Source: Strongylocentrotus droebachiensis
Taxonomy: Eukaryota; Echinodermata; Echinoidea; Camarodonta; Strongylocentrotidae
Length of the DNA stretch: 64,000 nucleotides
Reading direction: 5' to 3'
Assembly (NCBI GenBank): GCA_035222895.1
Contig: JAVYIG010006869.1
Location: 46,521 to 110,520, forward strand
In this document: piece after piece, positions 47,776 through 61,700 of the stretch
How the letters are laid out: every line of letters starts with the position of its first letter
Numbering within the stretch: position 1 is the first letter of the stretch
The notes under the pieces: model-generated
The model's input: the letters and a program-made list of their open reading frames with translations, nothing else
Databases searched by the model: none
What the model was told of the DNA's origin: nothing
Program-made: the position numbers and the translations under genes

Positions 47776-49766
47776 TCCATCTCATGATCTTAGTCATGCC
47801 GATTTCGAACACAAGTCAAAAGAAAGACGTTTTTCAAATTTCATTCTCGATATGTATAACATTTCTGTGAACATGTACATGTATGTATACCAAGAACACT
47901 TGACTTCATACTTTTACCAGTGACAAAACCAAAAGTATGGACTCTCCAAATGTTACAGGTGTATATTTTAAAAACTGTCAACTCACTCCAAAGATGTCAT
48001 AATAAATTTTAAATACTCCAAGTAAGAGATGAATACAATCAGGAAGAAGAATATTTCTATGTCATTGATTCTACATTACATTGTATGTCAACGACTCATT
48101 GGAGTGAATGAACGTAACTTGTATTGTAATTGATATGAATGTCATTGTTATGGTCCCTATTCGTTCCCTTATCATTTCCAATGTATTGTAACCTTACTTC
48201 CAAACTAATGTCAAACCATTGTTGGCAACTTTACTGACAAAGGTGAATCCCATGTGACATGATGGGAGCATCGGCAGACTGTGTTGGGTTTTTGTCTGAG
48301 TCAGTTCAAAGACGATACGTATGTTAGAGAAATATTTCTACGAGTACTGCATATATTATATTGTAAGATGATGAAGTATGTGACTGAATTTGTCTTCCTT
48401 TGATGTTTATTTATTCATTGACAACATAGATGCTGAAAGCCATGTTAATCTGCTCAAAACTGTTCATCTTTTCATGTTTTAAAAGAAAAACGGAAATGCC
48501 ATAATATAGATCGTAATCGAAGTTAATCAGTAATAGCAAGGCGCTGCAAGTAGATGGTTAGGCCTATACCTTAGTCATACCGCGAAACCGACTTCACACC
48601 GACTCCAAACCGACCCATTTTCAACATTTGGGATAGTGTATTTATTGTTCGTTCGGTCTGGTGTCGGTCTCGTGTGTGACTGCGGTATGAAGATAGAGAA
48701 TAGGCGCGATCATGACTCGTTCGAAAAAAATCTGACGTTGTTGATCTAGCCGACCAGGACCTCATGTAAAATTAAGAAGTGGTAAAAGATGTTTATGAGT
48801 TATATTCCATCAGATATTTCGGACGAGATGTCGTCTAAGAATGGCATGTTGTTTTTTAAAACTATTTTAAGTCAGACTTGAAATTACCAAGGAGTTATAA
48901 AATGTAAGATTAAGGCATAGATTCGACTCCTGAAAGTTTTTAGTTGCTCCTAAAAGTGTTGTTGAGACAACTCTGCGACCTTGTTATAGAGTAGTCGCGA
49001 TGGATGCATTCTCATTCTGACGATAAAATGTAGAATACGATGAGGGTTGATTGTCCTCGTGTAATGAAAGGAAATTAAAGCGATTTTACGAGTTGTGAAT
49101 TGGTGCTATTTTGACGATCAAACGCTTTTTAGAAAGTTTCCTTTGGGAACTTTTCATCATGAAAACACGGAGGAATGGACGGCTGCTCGGCTAGTCTTTG
49201 AATACAGACCTAAGTAGAGAATGCCTGACTAGACTTTATAGTTGTAGCTCTTGATTAGGTTGTAGGACTATGGAATTAAATAACCGAATACGTGTACACG
49301 TGGTGTTAATTAAACTGTAAAGATTCGTTTCATTAATAGTCCGTTTGGTTTAATATAAATTCTCTTCGTTATCCGCTTTTCACGAACGCCATTCATACGA
49401 AACATATTTAATTATTTTAATTTTTGTATAGATCTTATTTTGATTGGAATGATTTTTAAGGGTATCCCTACGCCTTCCTTTATGTGGATTTGTTGCTAAA
49501 GTTTATTTTTCTCGATTAACGCTTTCCGACTGTTTAACCATGAATGTTCGAAATTGTGAAGGCAATCATTCATAACATGTGTTACTCAGTTTACGGCTTT
49601 GAACACTATTACCATGGAGCCCCCTAACCCTCTTTGTGTGGAGGGGCTTTCTACAGAATAATTCATTATTTTCTCAATTTCTAAAATTCTACGTGTTGCC
49701 CTATACCTGAACCTGAGTTACTAATTAATGAATATATTATTGCGATGACAACGGCCTGATTAATAT
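47776..49766 (+). other. probable frizzled-4 3' UTR and downstream DNA
   Basis: AT-rich DNA without repeats or open frames of note follows the stop. The first AATAAA polyadenylation signal is at 48001-48006 and an ATTAAA is at 49074-49079, so the UTR could be about 0.25 kb or more than 1.3 kb. The sequence alone cannot choose between them. Confidence 0.45.
48001..48006 (+). terminator. candidate polyadenylation signal
   Basis: A canonical AATAAA lies 226 bases after the frizzled-4 stop codon, in AT-rich DNA. It is the first canonical signal downstream of the gene, but signals of this kind are frequent by chance here. Confidence 0.3.
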
Positions 49767-50141
49767 TTAAAGGTAAAGACCAGTATTGGCAACGCCCCAA
49801 TTTCAAAAAATGAAATGGAAGCTCTCATTACCAATCATGTGAAAGAATATGTTTTGACTAATACATGATGATAACAAATTTGCTGGGAAACCGCCTACTA
49901 ATTCATATATTTGGTAAATTTATTTCTCTCATGGTCTGGTGAGAGAGATAGGGTAGTCCCATATACATCTTTCTGTGTATAGTGCTTGTAACTTTACGAA
50001 GAATGGGCCAAATTTCTTATCATTTTGATGATTCCAGAACCTTGCAGATGCTAGATGCTAGATGATCGACCTTTTCTGATCGATTCCACAACGTTTCTTT
50101 CACAATGCAATCGCATGACCATTACTGGTCTTTACCTTTAA
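49767..50141 (-). mobile_element. TTAA-flanked MITE, copy E (intact)
   Basis: TTAA lies at both edges with perfect terminal repeats AGGTAAAGACCAGTA. At 375 bp it is the same length as copy C (19407-19781) and nearly identical to it in reverse orientation, which implies recent transposition. It lies 2 kb after the frizzled-4 stop codon and could fall within a long 3' UTR. Confidence 0.92.
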
Positions 50142-53100
50142 GAGCAGTCGATATGAAAACGAACCTGGGTAGCTACTCTAGTCTCACTCAGAATGGACTT
50201 TGGACGGATTTTTTATCATCCAAGTTTGATGAAGGCAACAGTATCTCACCAATGCTCTACTCGATATAAAATTGTAATATCACTCAGAAATATGACGTCA
50301 CGAATCACGATTCATATCGTAGAGACCAGAAAATGCAGCCTTTGATCATTTTTCACATCAAATCTACAGTACGGAATTTATGCGTCTGTTTCGTCTTCTA
50401 TGGAGAATACAAGATCGGCATATATTTATTTTAAAACATGTTTGAAATACTAGATAGTGTTAGTTTCACGTGAAAGCTCAAGACTCTGTTTGATAATGCT
50501 CAAATTTCGTAGCAGAGTGTTTCCGAAATATCAAACATAAAAACAAATATATCATCCACGATGTAATATGTTATTTTACTAGCCAAAACATTTTCTAGCA
50601 GTCATCTCTAACACTTTTGTAAAGGATATTATGAGATGTGATTATTTACCCTGTTTTGAGGAAAAGTCAGAGTCAGGCCCACAATTTTACACTTTTAGTG
50701 GAATATACAGATTGTAAAGATAAAAATTGAAATAATGTATTCATCATGTCGAGTGGGTAGAAGGAATAACTTAAAAGGCCTGTATTAAGAGACTAGCTGA
50801 AGTGAGGTTGTATTCCATACCGAGGGGTTGAGTGGGAGTGAATTGCATTTCTTGAATGTATGAAAAGCTTCCTACTTCTTCACCATCCTCAAGATGGGGT
50901 AACACCAGCCCCCCTGCCCTGGGCGTCGGCAGGAGTCGTAGGGGTATTGGTTACACCCCCTTTTCAGGATCTGTGGAAGAAAAACTCAGCATGATGCGAC
51001 CATTTCTCCTCTACTTCTTCTTCTCTTACGTCTTCACTTTGATTTTTATTTATAGAACACCAGACAATGACTAGAATAGTAAGTTGAGGGAGCTACAGTT
51101 AGTTTATGCATTGTATAAGACATGTGGTCATTCTTCAGTGTTAGTTGATTTTAAAAAACGCGGGAAAATCTGTTCCAATCCCTCAATATTCTGTCTGTTT
51201 GAACTTGTGTTCCATGTTTTAAAGAAGTGAAATCCAAAATCTTGCAAACAGATATCCTGAAAATCATTATCGTTTTCTACCGATATGAGTCGCTTTTTTT
51301 CTGCTTGTTCATCTGCTTTTACAGCCCCACATCAGCATATCTGTTTTTAGATGAGAGGGATGAATTAGTATGAGTCACTAAATTGTCATGACATGCCTGT
51401 TATCTGATTGAAGTACATTACGGAGGACAGTGACTCGTGCTTCGACACCGTAAATGATTAATAATGTATGTCATTGCAAAGTATCTCCAACAAGTCTGGT
51501 TGTTGTAGCTCTTAAACCTACCTTTCCAATAAATTACCAATAATAATGTCATTGTCAAGAAACTTGTGAAATGTTATTATGACGTCAGACATCGATATAA
51601 TATTCTTGTTGATTGTCGGAAATGAGTGTTAGATTACCAATCAAGATCTCCCATCTCAATCTCATAGCAGAAAACACTGGGAATAGTATGGGTGACTCAT
51701 CATGCTCTATAATTTGTTCCATTATAAGTACGTTATAGCTTACGTATCAATGATATATCGTCCTATAGCATTTAAAATTAATTATTTGCTTATGTCCTGA
51801 GCTGAAACAGTTTCTCTTCCTCTAAAAAAAGTGTGCTGTCGTCAAAATAAGCACAATTTGTTTGTAATGTATTGTTTATGACTTTATGCAGTGTGTAGTT
51901 GCTTGGTTTTATTTTTTTCTAAAGACTGAACCAGCTAAAAGTTATTTTGGTTGAACCAAATAGGTCATGTATTCACTTGGCGATATCAAATATTTGTCCA
52001 TTTTCTTCGTTAACATATAAGCCTACATTGTAAATTTGGTTAGGTGATAATAATTTTAATGAGATATCTTTTTACATCATGTATTCGAGGTTACCTTCCA
52101 GTAATGGTCCATTGTTGTCTGTCTGTTTCGTCTAAATACAAACTTGGTAATGTCACTGTGAAAAAGATAGCCAGAAACGAAAATGCCCGCATCTTGGGCA
52201 CGTTTTATCGAATTAATGTTTTAGTCTAATTATAGCCGTGCTTGTACATGTATAGCAATAGTAGTATGTGATTGTTATTGCCATTCAAAGGGAGTATGAA
52301 TGTTACATGTTGTGTTACCATTACTCTGGTCGGTTAACGTAATGCTTTCTTTTTCTCTTTGAAAAGATATAACAATATTATGATCTAATTTATTTTGGGG
52401 TTTTATTTTGTTATGAAATCATTGATGATCAGTGACCATTTTCGCCTTAAAATCTGTATGAACAGATTGAAATACATTTATTTATGTTGAACTATGGATT
52501 ATGATATTATTACTATAATTATCATGTTGAACAGTACCACCAATGTGTATCAATTATGTTTGTACTCTGTTCATATATCAAGAAATAAAACTGCATATTG
52601 AATAATATGTTTATTTGAAGAAAATTACAATTGCAAGACCATTGTATATATTCATGTTTTGCGTGTACTGTTGCCCAATACAATATATATTTGATGTGAT
52701 CCCACCCCCCCCCCCTTCCCCGACTCAAGCGAGTTGTCCCCAGCTTATAGTGTGTTAAATATGGGAGTTTTCACATGTAAATGGCAGAGAAGAAATATGA
52801 ATATTGAATAACCCAGGCCTGCAAGCACCCCTATTTTATCGCGTTTTTAAGGTTTCACTTTGAATACCCATCATTTTTATCTGCTTCAATCTTTGTCCTT
52901 GGGTGAGAATCTTTTCTAGAATACTAATTGCATCAGGCCAGGGTCCCACCTATCTATTATTTTCAAAGGTTTCCTTTTGGCTAGACTCTGAAACCACTTG
53001 ATCATAATGAAATATACAAGAGCTGTTTGCGGTAAGGGGATTGCATGTTACTATAACAGCTTAAAATCATCTATTCCAATGCAGCTTTTGTTGATGAGGG

Positions 53101-53407
53101 TGCTTTTCAAGTTTTCAAACTTCCTTCTTCTTTCCGATATCCCAACAATGGCGACATCATTCAAACCAATTTTTCTCTTTCCCCTTTCTCCCCCTTGTAT
53201 TTTACTTTCATGCCCAGCTCTATGTTGTCTCCACCCCTTCCATGCGATGTGCAGATGTGTGTACGGGCTTTGGCATACTTGTATATCGTGCACATATAAC
53301 TTAATTAGGTTTAATCGCCGGCATATTTTATAGCGAGTAACCATCCATAAGTTTTATTACGCGAATCATGTTCCCGACCGACAGACAGACAGACGGAGAG
53401 GAAGGGA

Positions 53408-53454
<47 letters not shown>

Positions 53455-54079
53455 AGGGTGGAGAAGGGATGATAACGAATAACATGGACCCATGAGGATA
53501 GTGATGCGGGAGATAAACAGGAGAGAAGGGGAAAGAAATTGTGAAAAAGAGAGACAAGAGGATTAGGCGGGCTATGGAAAGAAGGAGAAGAGAGTAGAGC
53601 ATTCGAATAGAGAAAGAGAGAGAGTTGGAAGAAACCTAAGGAATAGGCAACGGTGAGGGAAGAATAACATACAAATTAAAAGAGAGGGGGAGAGAAAGAG
53701 ATAATAAAATTGTAAAGAGAGAGAGAGAATACATGTACAATTCTTTGCTATCGGTCAATGTATCACGTATGTGTTAAATACCGTTTTCTTTGTATTGTTA
53801 ATCCGCTAGACGAATGCTTGCAAGCGAGGACCAAAGTCTTCATCAAATTAAAGAAAGCAATGTTCAACATAACCTTACAAAACCCACGTCAAAGCCTTAG
53901 GAATTAGTATCAACTTATTCAATGTACCTGGGATAGAAGCCACATAAACATATCGTAATTGTCACATGTTGTTGTACGGGGCAGGGGGGGGGGGGGCTTT
54001 GGCCTGCCCCTACCCCCCCCCCTCTTCTTCCAAAAATTGAAGCTACCAGTACAAGTTTTGGGCCGACAGTGGTAGTCTC
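50142..54079. other. non-coding region, no gene seen
   Basis: No gene is recognisable. An AATAAA is at 52584-52589, a C-run at about 52704-52715, a GA tract joined to a G-run at about 53411-53453, and a G-run/C-run inverted pair at about 53978-54022. Confidence 0.55.
53411..53453. repeat. (GA)n joined to a G-run
   Basis: GA repeats pass directly into about ten G, the same arrangement as at 27916-27977. Confidence 0.93.
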
Positions 54080-54584
54080 TTAAAGGTAATACAAAGTTTT
54101 GGGAAATTTTGAAAATTGGGTGGATAGTGATTCTTTACAATTTTGATATATTTGGATGTCCCTGTGGATGTGTTATAAGCACTAGAAAATTTAGCCCCTA
54201 AAACACTTCTGATTTCGAGAAAACTTAAATATCAATATTTACCGGTGCTCCCGGTAAATTTTGATAAATTTCAAATAGCGCCTATGGCCGTACAATGTTG
54301 GCTGCGACCATGACAATCTCAGAATATGCAGATGTCATATATAATTTCCAAACGGGAATAGCTAATCGGTCGATTTTAGTCAAAAAAACATTGTTTTATA
54401 GCATAATTAATATCTTGATCTTGAGAGGGAGCTATACAACATAGAGAGTTTATTATTTACAATTTCATAACTTTAGACTCGATTTCAACCGCGACAACGA
54501 TCACTGAATATTGTAGGATCGCATATGCTTCGAATATGTTCATTTGAACCGAATTCATGACCCCATACCAAAACTTACCTTTGA
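54080..54584. mobile_element. MITE-like element with TTAAAGGTAA end
   Basis: The left edge is TTAA then AGGTAATACAAAGTTTTGGG. The right edge, in reverse, is TCAA then AGGTAAGTTTTGGTA, an imperfect inverted repeat. The outermost bases match those of the five TTAA MITEs (TTAAAGGTAA), but the 505-bp interior is unrelated. TTGA at 54581-54584 would be a mutated TTAA. It has no transposase open frame. Confidence 0.65.
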
Positions 54585-56824
54585 AAGATCACGAATGTAT
54601 CATGATTAATAAAACATGGATATTTATAGTGGTGGTTCTTTTACCTGACAGCTAAGAAAGCAATATATGCTTGTTAGTAAAATATAACAGGATCACCAAA
54701 GGTTGTTAATCATAAAAAGAGTGAAATATTATGCTCACTCTTTTGCCTGCTCGCTAGATTATGTAAATCGAGATCGTTGAAATTCGGGACCCCACCCCCA
54801 GTGAATCGTTGCAAGGGGGTTGCAAAAATGAAGATCCACGTTAGATCGTTAGAGTATGTGTCATGTTATTTATTTTATTATAATGTACACATTTATTTCT
54901 TTTTAAAAGGGTAGGCTGTATAGGGAGTTATTCTTCTATTTCATTCTTTGAAACTTGATCTAATTATATATTGATGATATATTATTTGAAATATGGTCGT
55001 TTTACCGTTACATGGTGTTATCAGGGGTGGGTTGGATCCGTCGTTATAATCACTCCTGTATAGTGCCTTTGTGTGTGTGAAAGAATTGAACTGTAAACAC
55101 CAGTGCACCCAAAAGAGTCTAAAGCCGGGGTCATTATAGATTTCAGCTTGGACTAATGGGTTTGTAATGCCTAAGCACAAACTTCCAAACGAAGTTCTTT
55201 ATCAAGATAAAGAACAAACAAATGGGAGGTGATTGTTTATCGTGAAATTAGCACGTGAAGGGCTCGTTTTGAATTTTAATGGGGACTTATGCAAGTGGCT
55301 CTATAGAAAAGCCATAAAAACTCTTATGGTCTGCTTGGTGAGGTGATTACGCTAATGTGTTCGTGCACACCTTATTCTTCTTTATCAACTCCTGAACTGC
55401 GTGTCGAGGTAAACGATGGGAAGATGATCGACTTTTGAAGATTGAAGCTAAGAAATGGCCCTGTATTTTGTTGGGTTTTCAACTCTTGGCTTCGTTCATT
55501 GTGCATGTAGTTGCACGGATATAATATATAACGGGAAGCGAAATAAATAAATCTGCAAAGGGAAGCTTTCGCTATATATGTCCTATGGGAACTCAGTGTT
55601 TAGTGCTCTGGTTCCTAATATTATAAACCAGAGCACTATAGTCTATAACACCGAGTTCCCATAGGACATCTATTTATTCAGATGGTCATATCTCAGCCAA
55701 TACTGAATAAATTCAATTGGTTTTCGACATTCGGACATTATTTTTGATGCTCTTTCGGAAAATGAAGAAAAAAAAATTGAGAAATTCTAAAAATAGATTT
55801 TTGATGACATCACACTTTGAACACCACTCTATACCTTTTCGGCTGCTGGTCAATAACCCTGACGCACTGGTAGTTTATACTCCTCTGACAATGTCCTTGT
55901 CAGATATGTTAAATACATCAATGCAATGAATGACTTGACATACTCATCAATTCTGACATCACCTACAATATTGTATCATATCATAACAGACTTGCAAATA
56001 CATAACTGCTTTCTTTGATTTATATTGATGTAAGAAATCCCATTTATATTTCCTAATAAGTGATCTATTTTCAAAGACGTTATGTCTCTATAGGTGAGAA
56101 AGGGTCTTTGAATATGATGCTATTTGGACTGGATATGGGCTCATAAAAGATAACTTTATTTCCATTATTCTTTTATAGTCCTATACCCTTGAATTCATTC
56201 ATCGTTAAAATCCATCTTTATATAAATATAGGAACTTAAGACATGTTCTTCAGTCCTAAAGAACATAGGTCTTTTTTTCTCACTACAAGCTCAAACTCAA
56301 TAACACTCGTACATCACCAGTGATGAGTTTTGTCGACGTTGTACTTTTCCAACTTAATAATGATGGTAAAAACATCCAAAACATGTCGGAGAAATGAATG
56401 ATGGAAAGTACAAAAAACATATTTTTCTCTCCATCCATCTGCATGTGCGGGAGAATTTTGAACGACCTTCCCCAAATCTGAGTTGACAAGTGTTTTCCGC
56501 CAGATAGCCAGCAGGGTATACATAAGCCGTAGCCACTCTTGACATACCGGGCATTTTCTCCCCAGCTCCCACGCCGGTCCACCGGGGACGCAAGCAGACA
56601 GAGGGCCGCTAGCATTGGTTTTCAACATGGAGGAGGAGGACGGTTTGTTGTTATAAAACTTGGTTTTCATGAGGGCTGCTTGGGGAAAGTACGTGGGAGC
56701 ATGAAAAAGGTCTTCTCCTTCGGTTTTCTACCTGCATGCATCAACATGTGGAAAATATTTTTACCTCTTAGACTAGAGTTCAGAGAAAATGTGATTCACA
56801 TGCAGAATTATCATGAAAGAATGT
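54585..56824. other. non-coding region, no gene seen
   Basis: No gene is recognisable apart from the hairpin at 55578-55669. Overlapping open frames on both strands at 56283-56670 and 56539-57042 have no recognisable domain. Confidence 0.5.
55578..55669. repeat. 92-bp inverted repeat (hairpin)
   Basis: ATGTCCTATGGGAACTC at the left pairs perfectly with GAGTTCCCATAGGACAT at the right, and AGTGCTCTGGTT pairs with AACCAGAGCACT nearer the centre. The two paired blocks are separated by unequal bulges. It could be a small foldback element or a stem-loop RNA precursor; no expression evidence is available. Confidence 0.8.
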
Positions 56825-56906
56825 ACTCCCCCCCCCTCCCCCTCCCCCTCCCCCTCCCCCCTCCCCCCTCCCCCTCCCCCCTCTCTCTCTCTCTCTCTCC
56901 CTCTCC

Positions 56907-56977
<71 letters not shown>
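56825..56977. repeat. (CCCCCT)n and (CT)n tract
   Basis: About eight CCCCTC/CCCCCCT units and then CT repeats over roughly 150 bases. Open frames crossing it encode Pro/Ser/Leu or Arg/Glu repeats only. Confidence 0.95.
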
Positions 56978-56982
<5 letters not shown>

Positions 56983-58736
56983 GTGTTTTCTGTCTGTTTT
57001 GCCATTTCTAATAATGTGTGGGCTTATTTCTTTACAAAATAATCAAGGAATCCTGCACTCCCAGTGTAAAAATGACTGCATGAATTATTCTAGCCGCAGA
57101 TGGCGCTACTGCAGATAGACATTAATATCAACAGGAATCTTGTTATTTCTGAAGAAAATTGACAGGAATTGTAACCATTTCGTCATTGTTTATACCGATA
57201 ATTTATACTAACTTTACACACGTCATATTACCCTTATGTATACTTAAACAAAACGATTATCCCTTTTTGAATATCTCGTTCATTCGATTGATAACATCAG
57301 GTTAATTATAATGTTCGTGTAACGATTCAATAATTATTTTCATCTCATTGCAGATGACTATGTGATCCTCACCCATCTAACCATTATCTGATCTGAGTAT
57401 TGAAATGTGCCGCTTGTTAAAAGAGATATTACAAGTCAGACGAACCCAACCGCTTTCAAACCGAAAATTGAAGACTTCTCCAGGGAGCTCGAAAGACGCA
57501 CAGACGAGCCTCGCGTTATTTCGGCTCATGGTTTCAATTTGCGGAACCAATTTGTTACTCTGTCAAGAAATATTACCTCGGTCACTACTTCACCCAATTA
57601 CGAGTTTCACAATCAAAAACATATTTCTGTCTTTTGAAATTTTACAATACAAGCATATCTGCGAATGTTATCAAAACCTGTTGATCTGTAAAGAACAATG
57701 CCGATGAACTTGTTAGTGACTACATTTGAAGTTCGGAATTCTTCAGATTTTATGAACACTTTAAAAAAAAGTATTAGTCCATGTGACTTTTTCTTTATTG
57801 AAGCTTGCATAAAAAGGCCTCTATAAGACAAAATTTTTCATTATTCAACAATTACAGAAATCGATCGACCATTTGGTCTAATATGTCATAGCGTGTGCGT
57901 TAACATTATCTAATTTCAATAAATTCACGGAATTATTAATTATTTTACCATTATTTTTTAAATTTAACAGCATCCACATGTTATGGAAGGAATATTGGCT
58001 TGGTTGACCAAGGAGTAGGTTTTGTCCATGGTTTGAGCGGGTACACCGATTTGGGGGGGGGGGGGGGCTGTGTATACGGAAAAAGAAATTTACGAGTTTA
58101 ATTTTGTCCTAATTTCCCCTGACGAAATGAAGAAAATCGGGAAGTGAAGAATGATGATAATATAACTTTGAATTAGAAATAAGAAATAAGACGCTAAATC
58201 GCAGAAATATGGGACGAGGGGGGGGGGGGGGGGGGGGCATGGAAAAAGGAGAAAATTAAAGAGAGGAGGATGGAAAGGAATATGAGATGAGGAAATCAAA
58301 GATCGCTCCCCTGGTTTCATGTCATGACTTCTATGAACTGTTAGTTACTAAACGGTACATTGTTTTTCTACCTTTCTGTTTCTGTCTTTCTATCTCTCTC
58401 TCTCTTCCTCTCTCGATTATAATCAGTTTATCTGAATGATTTGCATTTACTTCATGGCAAATTTAGATGTTCTGGAAACCTGTTTAAAAAAAAAAAAAAA
58501 AAATCTCCTTTCTATATCTGTTTTGGATCTCTATTCAGCGTCTATTTCCAACATTGCACCCGGCCTCGGAAGTAATTTTTAATATTTTTAAAAGTACATA
58601 GTCCTCTTTCTCTTCTTTTCATCAAACATTGATCATGACATTGCTGTGATCTCCTTGAGCTGTAAAGGCCTATACATCACTTGATAATGTGATCCTTAGG
58701 TCTTCATTCTTCCCTTCTCATTCGTATATCTCTATG

Positions 58737-58767
<31 letters not shown>

Positions 58768-61700
58768 ATATATCAATCTTTCTACGCTATCATTTGCCTT
58801 TATTTGAATTTATCTCTCTCTCTCTCTGCCTTTCCTCCCATCCTATACAGCTCAGCTCTCAAGCTCCCCCTCCCCACCCCTCCCTCTCTCCCCCTTCGTT
58901 TCTCCATGTCTCTTTCATCTCATATTTCTTCTTTCCAATCTCTCCTCTCCTCCACTCTCCCTGGCGCCTGCATCTCAATGGCCACCCAAAGAGGAGGGAG
59001 AGAAAATATTTACGAACAAGAAACATAGCACAACAAGACATCCCCTGCAACCTGATACGGGAGTTGAGAGAATCTCCGCCCCGAGACGCTGGCGTGGTGT
59101 CCAGAGACGCTCCCGCTCTCTCATCTCCTAGTCCCCGTGGACAAGTCTTTGCTCTGATAGCTCACATAAACAATGAACCATTATAGGTTTCAAGGATCAC
59201 ACATTGATAGACCCCCCCCCCCCCCCTCATGTGTTCGTCATATTTTAATATGATGAACGTAAAATTCGAGTAAGCACATGGGAGATTGTGGCATCAAGTC
59301 TTGGATCTACATTGCAAGACATGCTATTCCCAAGCGTAATTATACAAGCCTATACAATCAGGACGATCCCTTTTGTTTAGTTGTATATTAAAATCTGAAT
59401 TGATGGTACCATTTATTTACATGATGTTCCAGTAGACAATCCATTCTTTCTCTTATTCTTGCGAGTCATTATTTTCCCTTTTATTCTTTTTACTTTTTTC
59501 TTCCTTCTTCACCCCGTGTTTTCATTCCTTCTCCGTCGTTCAATACCTCTTTACAAACACACCCACATCAGCCGGTCTTATTTCAACCAGCCTCCCCATT
59601 GTATACACAGGACCTTGTTCTCTTTCCTGGTCCTGTTTCAAAGTGATGACATCTCGTTTCCATAGCAACCATGATATACGATCTTTCCGATACATCAGGT
59701 TTGTAATGTTCCGTGATTCAAACCCCGTCAAAACATGATATGAGATGGGACTACACAGCATGATGGCAATATTGTGGGAGAAGACGAATGACTTCATGAA
59801 TTATTTTGATGTTTTCTTTTCATCAGGTTGGTGCCGCCCCCTCCATTGACCGCCCCCCAAATATTCTATTCATAATGTCCTCATTGTTTTTTAATACTAA
59901 TCATACATCTCATGAGAACAACCAACTTCTCATGTTCTCTTCATCTCTCCTTACATCTTGGTGCACATAGGCCATTTGCAGCAGTATGGCATGGGCTTAC
60001 TTGAAATTTTCCAAATCTATTTTTGGTCCATCATTCGTCATCATCTGTTTTGTTTGAGAGGTGCACCAAACTTTCAACCTTGTGCTACTAACTTGTCTTA
60101 CTTATTCGTCTCCTTTTCTCTCCATCCTCCTCCTTCTCTATCTCCTTCTTCTCCCTATCCTCCTTTTCTTCCTCCTCCTCCTCGTCTTCTTTTTCCCCCT
60201 TCTTCTTCTCTTGTATCTAATGTTCACTTTTCCTTTTTCTCCTTCAAATGTTATTTATGTTAATTTTCATCTTCGTCTTCGCATTTAACTATCTCTTTCC
60301 ATGGCACCACATTCTGCTACAATAGAATCCTACATCCTCCCAGTGTAGTCGTCGCCAATCTTATATTTCGCATATCCCAGAGGACTCGATCTATACAACC
60401 ACTCGCATTACGTGACCGGAGCATCGAATTTCTGGGAGCCGTGAGAATTTGAAAGTGCGACGTATATTAATTCATCATATCCTATGCCAAAATTCACCAA
60501 TCCAATCGAATTCTACAATTACGTAAAATTAGAATCGAATGTCTCCGAACGATGACTGCAGGTAAGTCAGAGAGATGGTCAAATTCTGATACTAGACTAA
60601 CGTCTTTGTTGATGATGAACCAGAAAATTGTGAAGAATAATTCCTTGCATGAACTGTGTGCTCTTGGGATTATCACCGGTGATCGATTGATTGAACAATT
60701 CAATAGATGAATAAACAAAATAATGATCTGCTAGTTCGATGAAATTAGTCCTTTTGTGAATGCATTACTTGATAAAAAATTTGATCGACTCATAGACATA
60801 TTGAGTGATCAATCAGCTGATTTATTATTTGATTTTGATGGCATCATGGCAGATCGTTATATTGTTTAATCAACCAATAAAGCAACAGGATAAACATCTG
60901 AAATATAATCAAGCCGATCCTCAAGGCAGGGGATGTCGTGAAGAAGAATTCTTGATTCCGACAAGGCAGAGACTAGACATCATAGCCCATGGTCGAGATG
61001 GAGAGAATCTTCGACACGCGCATATCATGAAGGTCTGAAGATCAGTAAGAACAACACGATGGTTTTCTTTCTAAATGATTAGGATTACAGCAGATAACAC
61101 CGACTCATTGATACTATCTGCCGACAGCTATGATCACTGGCATGAAATGGAAGATGGTGAGAGAGGGAGTGGTGACCAGATTTGGGGGGGGGGGAGAGAG
61201 ATGGAGTGGTGATCAGATGGGGGAGGGAGGGGGGGGAGAAAAGGACAGAGAACATAATTATATAAAGAAAAATACAGAAATGTAAAGGCAAAGTGAGGCA
61301 GAGAGAGAGAGAGAGCGTGTGTGTGTGTGTGGGGGAGAGAGGGTGGGGGAGACTTTAAATGAAATGTCTATAATTAATAGCTTGAACACTCCGTTCGAAT
61401 TTTTACTCGCTCACTAACATCACCTATATAAATAATTAGTAAACGTTACAAAATGTATTTACGAAAAATGAACGAAGTATTAATTGCAAAGTGAAATATA
61501 TATTTTACAAAAGTGCAAAATCAAGGATGTTAGTCTTAACTTTGCCTTAAAGAACATTTGCCAATATGATGCAAAGAGAGTGAAGCATTTTTATGTTTGA
61601 CATGCACATTGAATGTTTGAATTCCCCAAGGTGTTTCAAAACAAGAAAATATCTTTGCTGACATAATAGAAGCAGAATGTTTCAGAAATAGAGGCTGTCA

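Noticed and set aside
57407-57637. 76-codon open frame after an AG-ended pyrimidine tract
   Set aside because: It looked exon-like at first, but the frame following the candidate acceptor near 57353 stops quickly and does not join this open frame.
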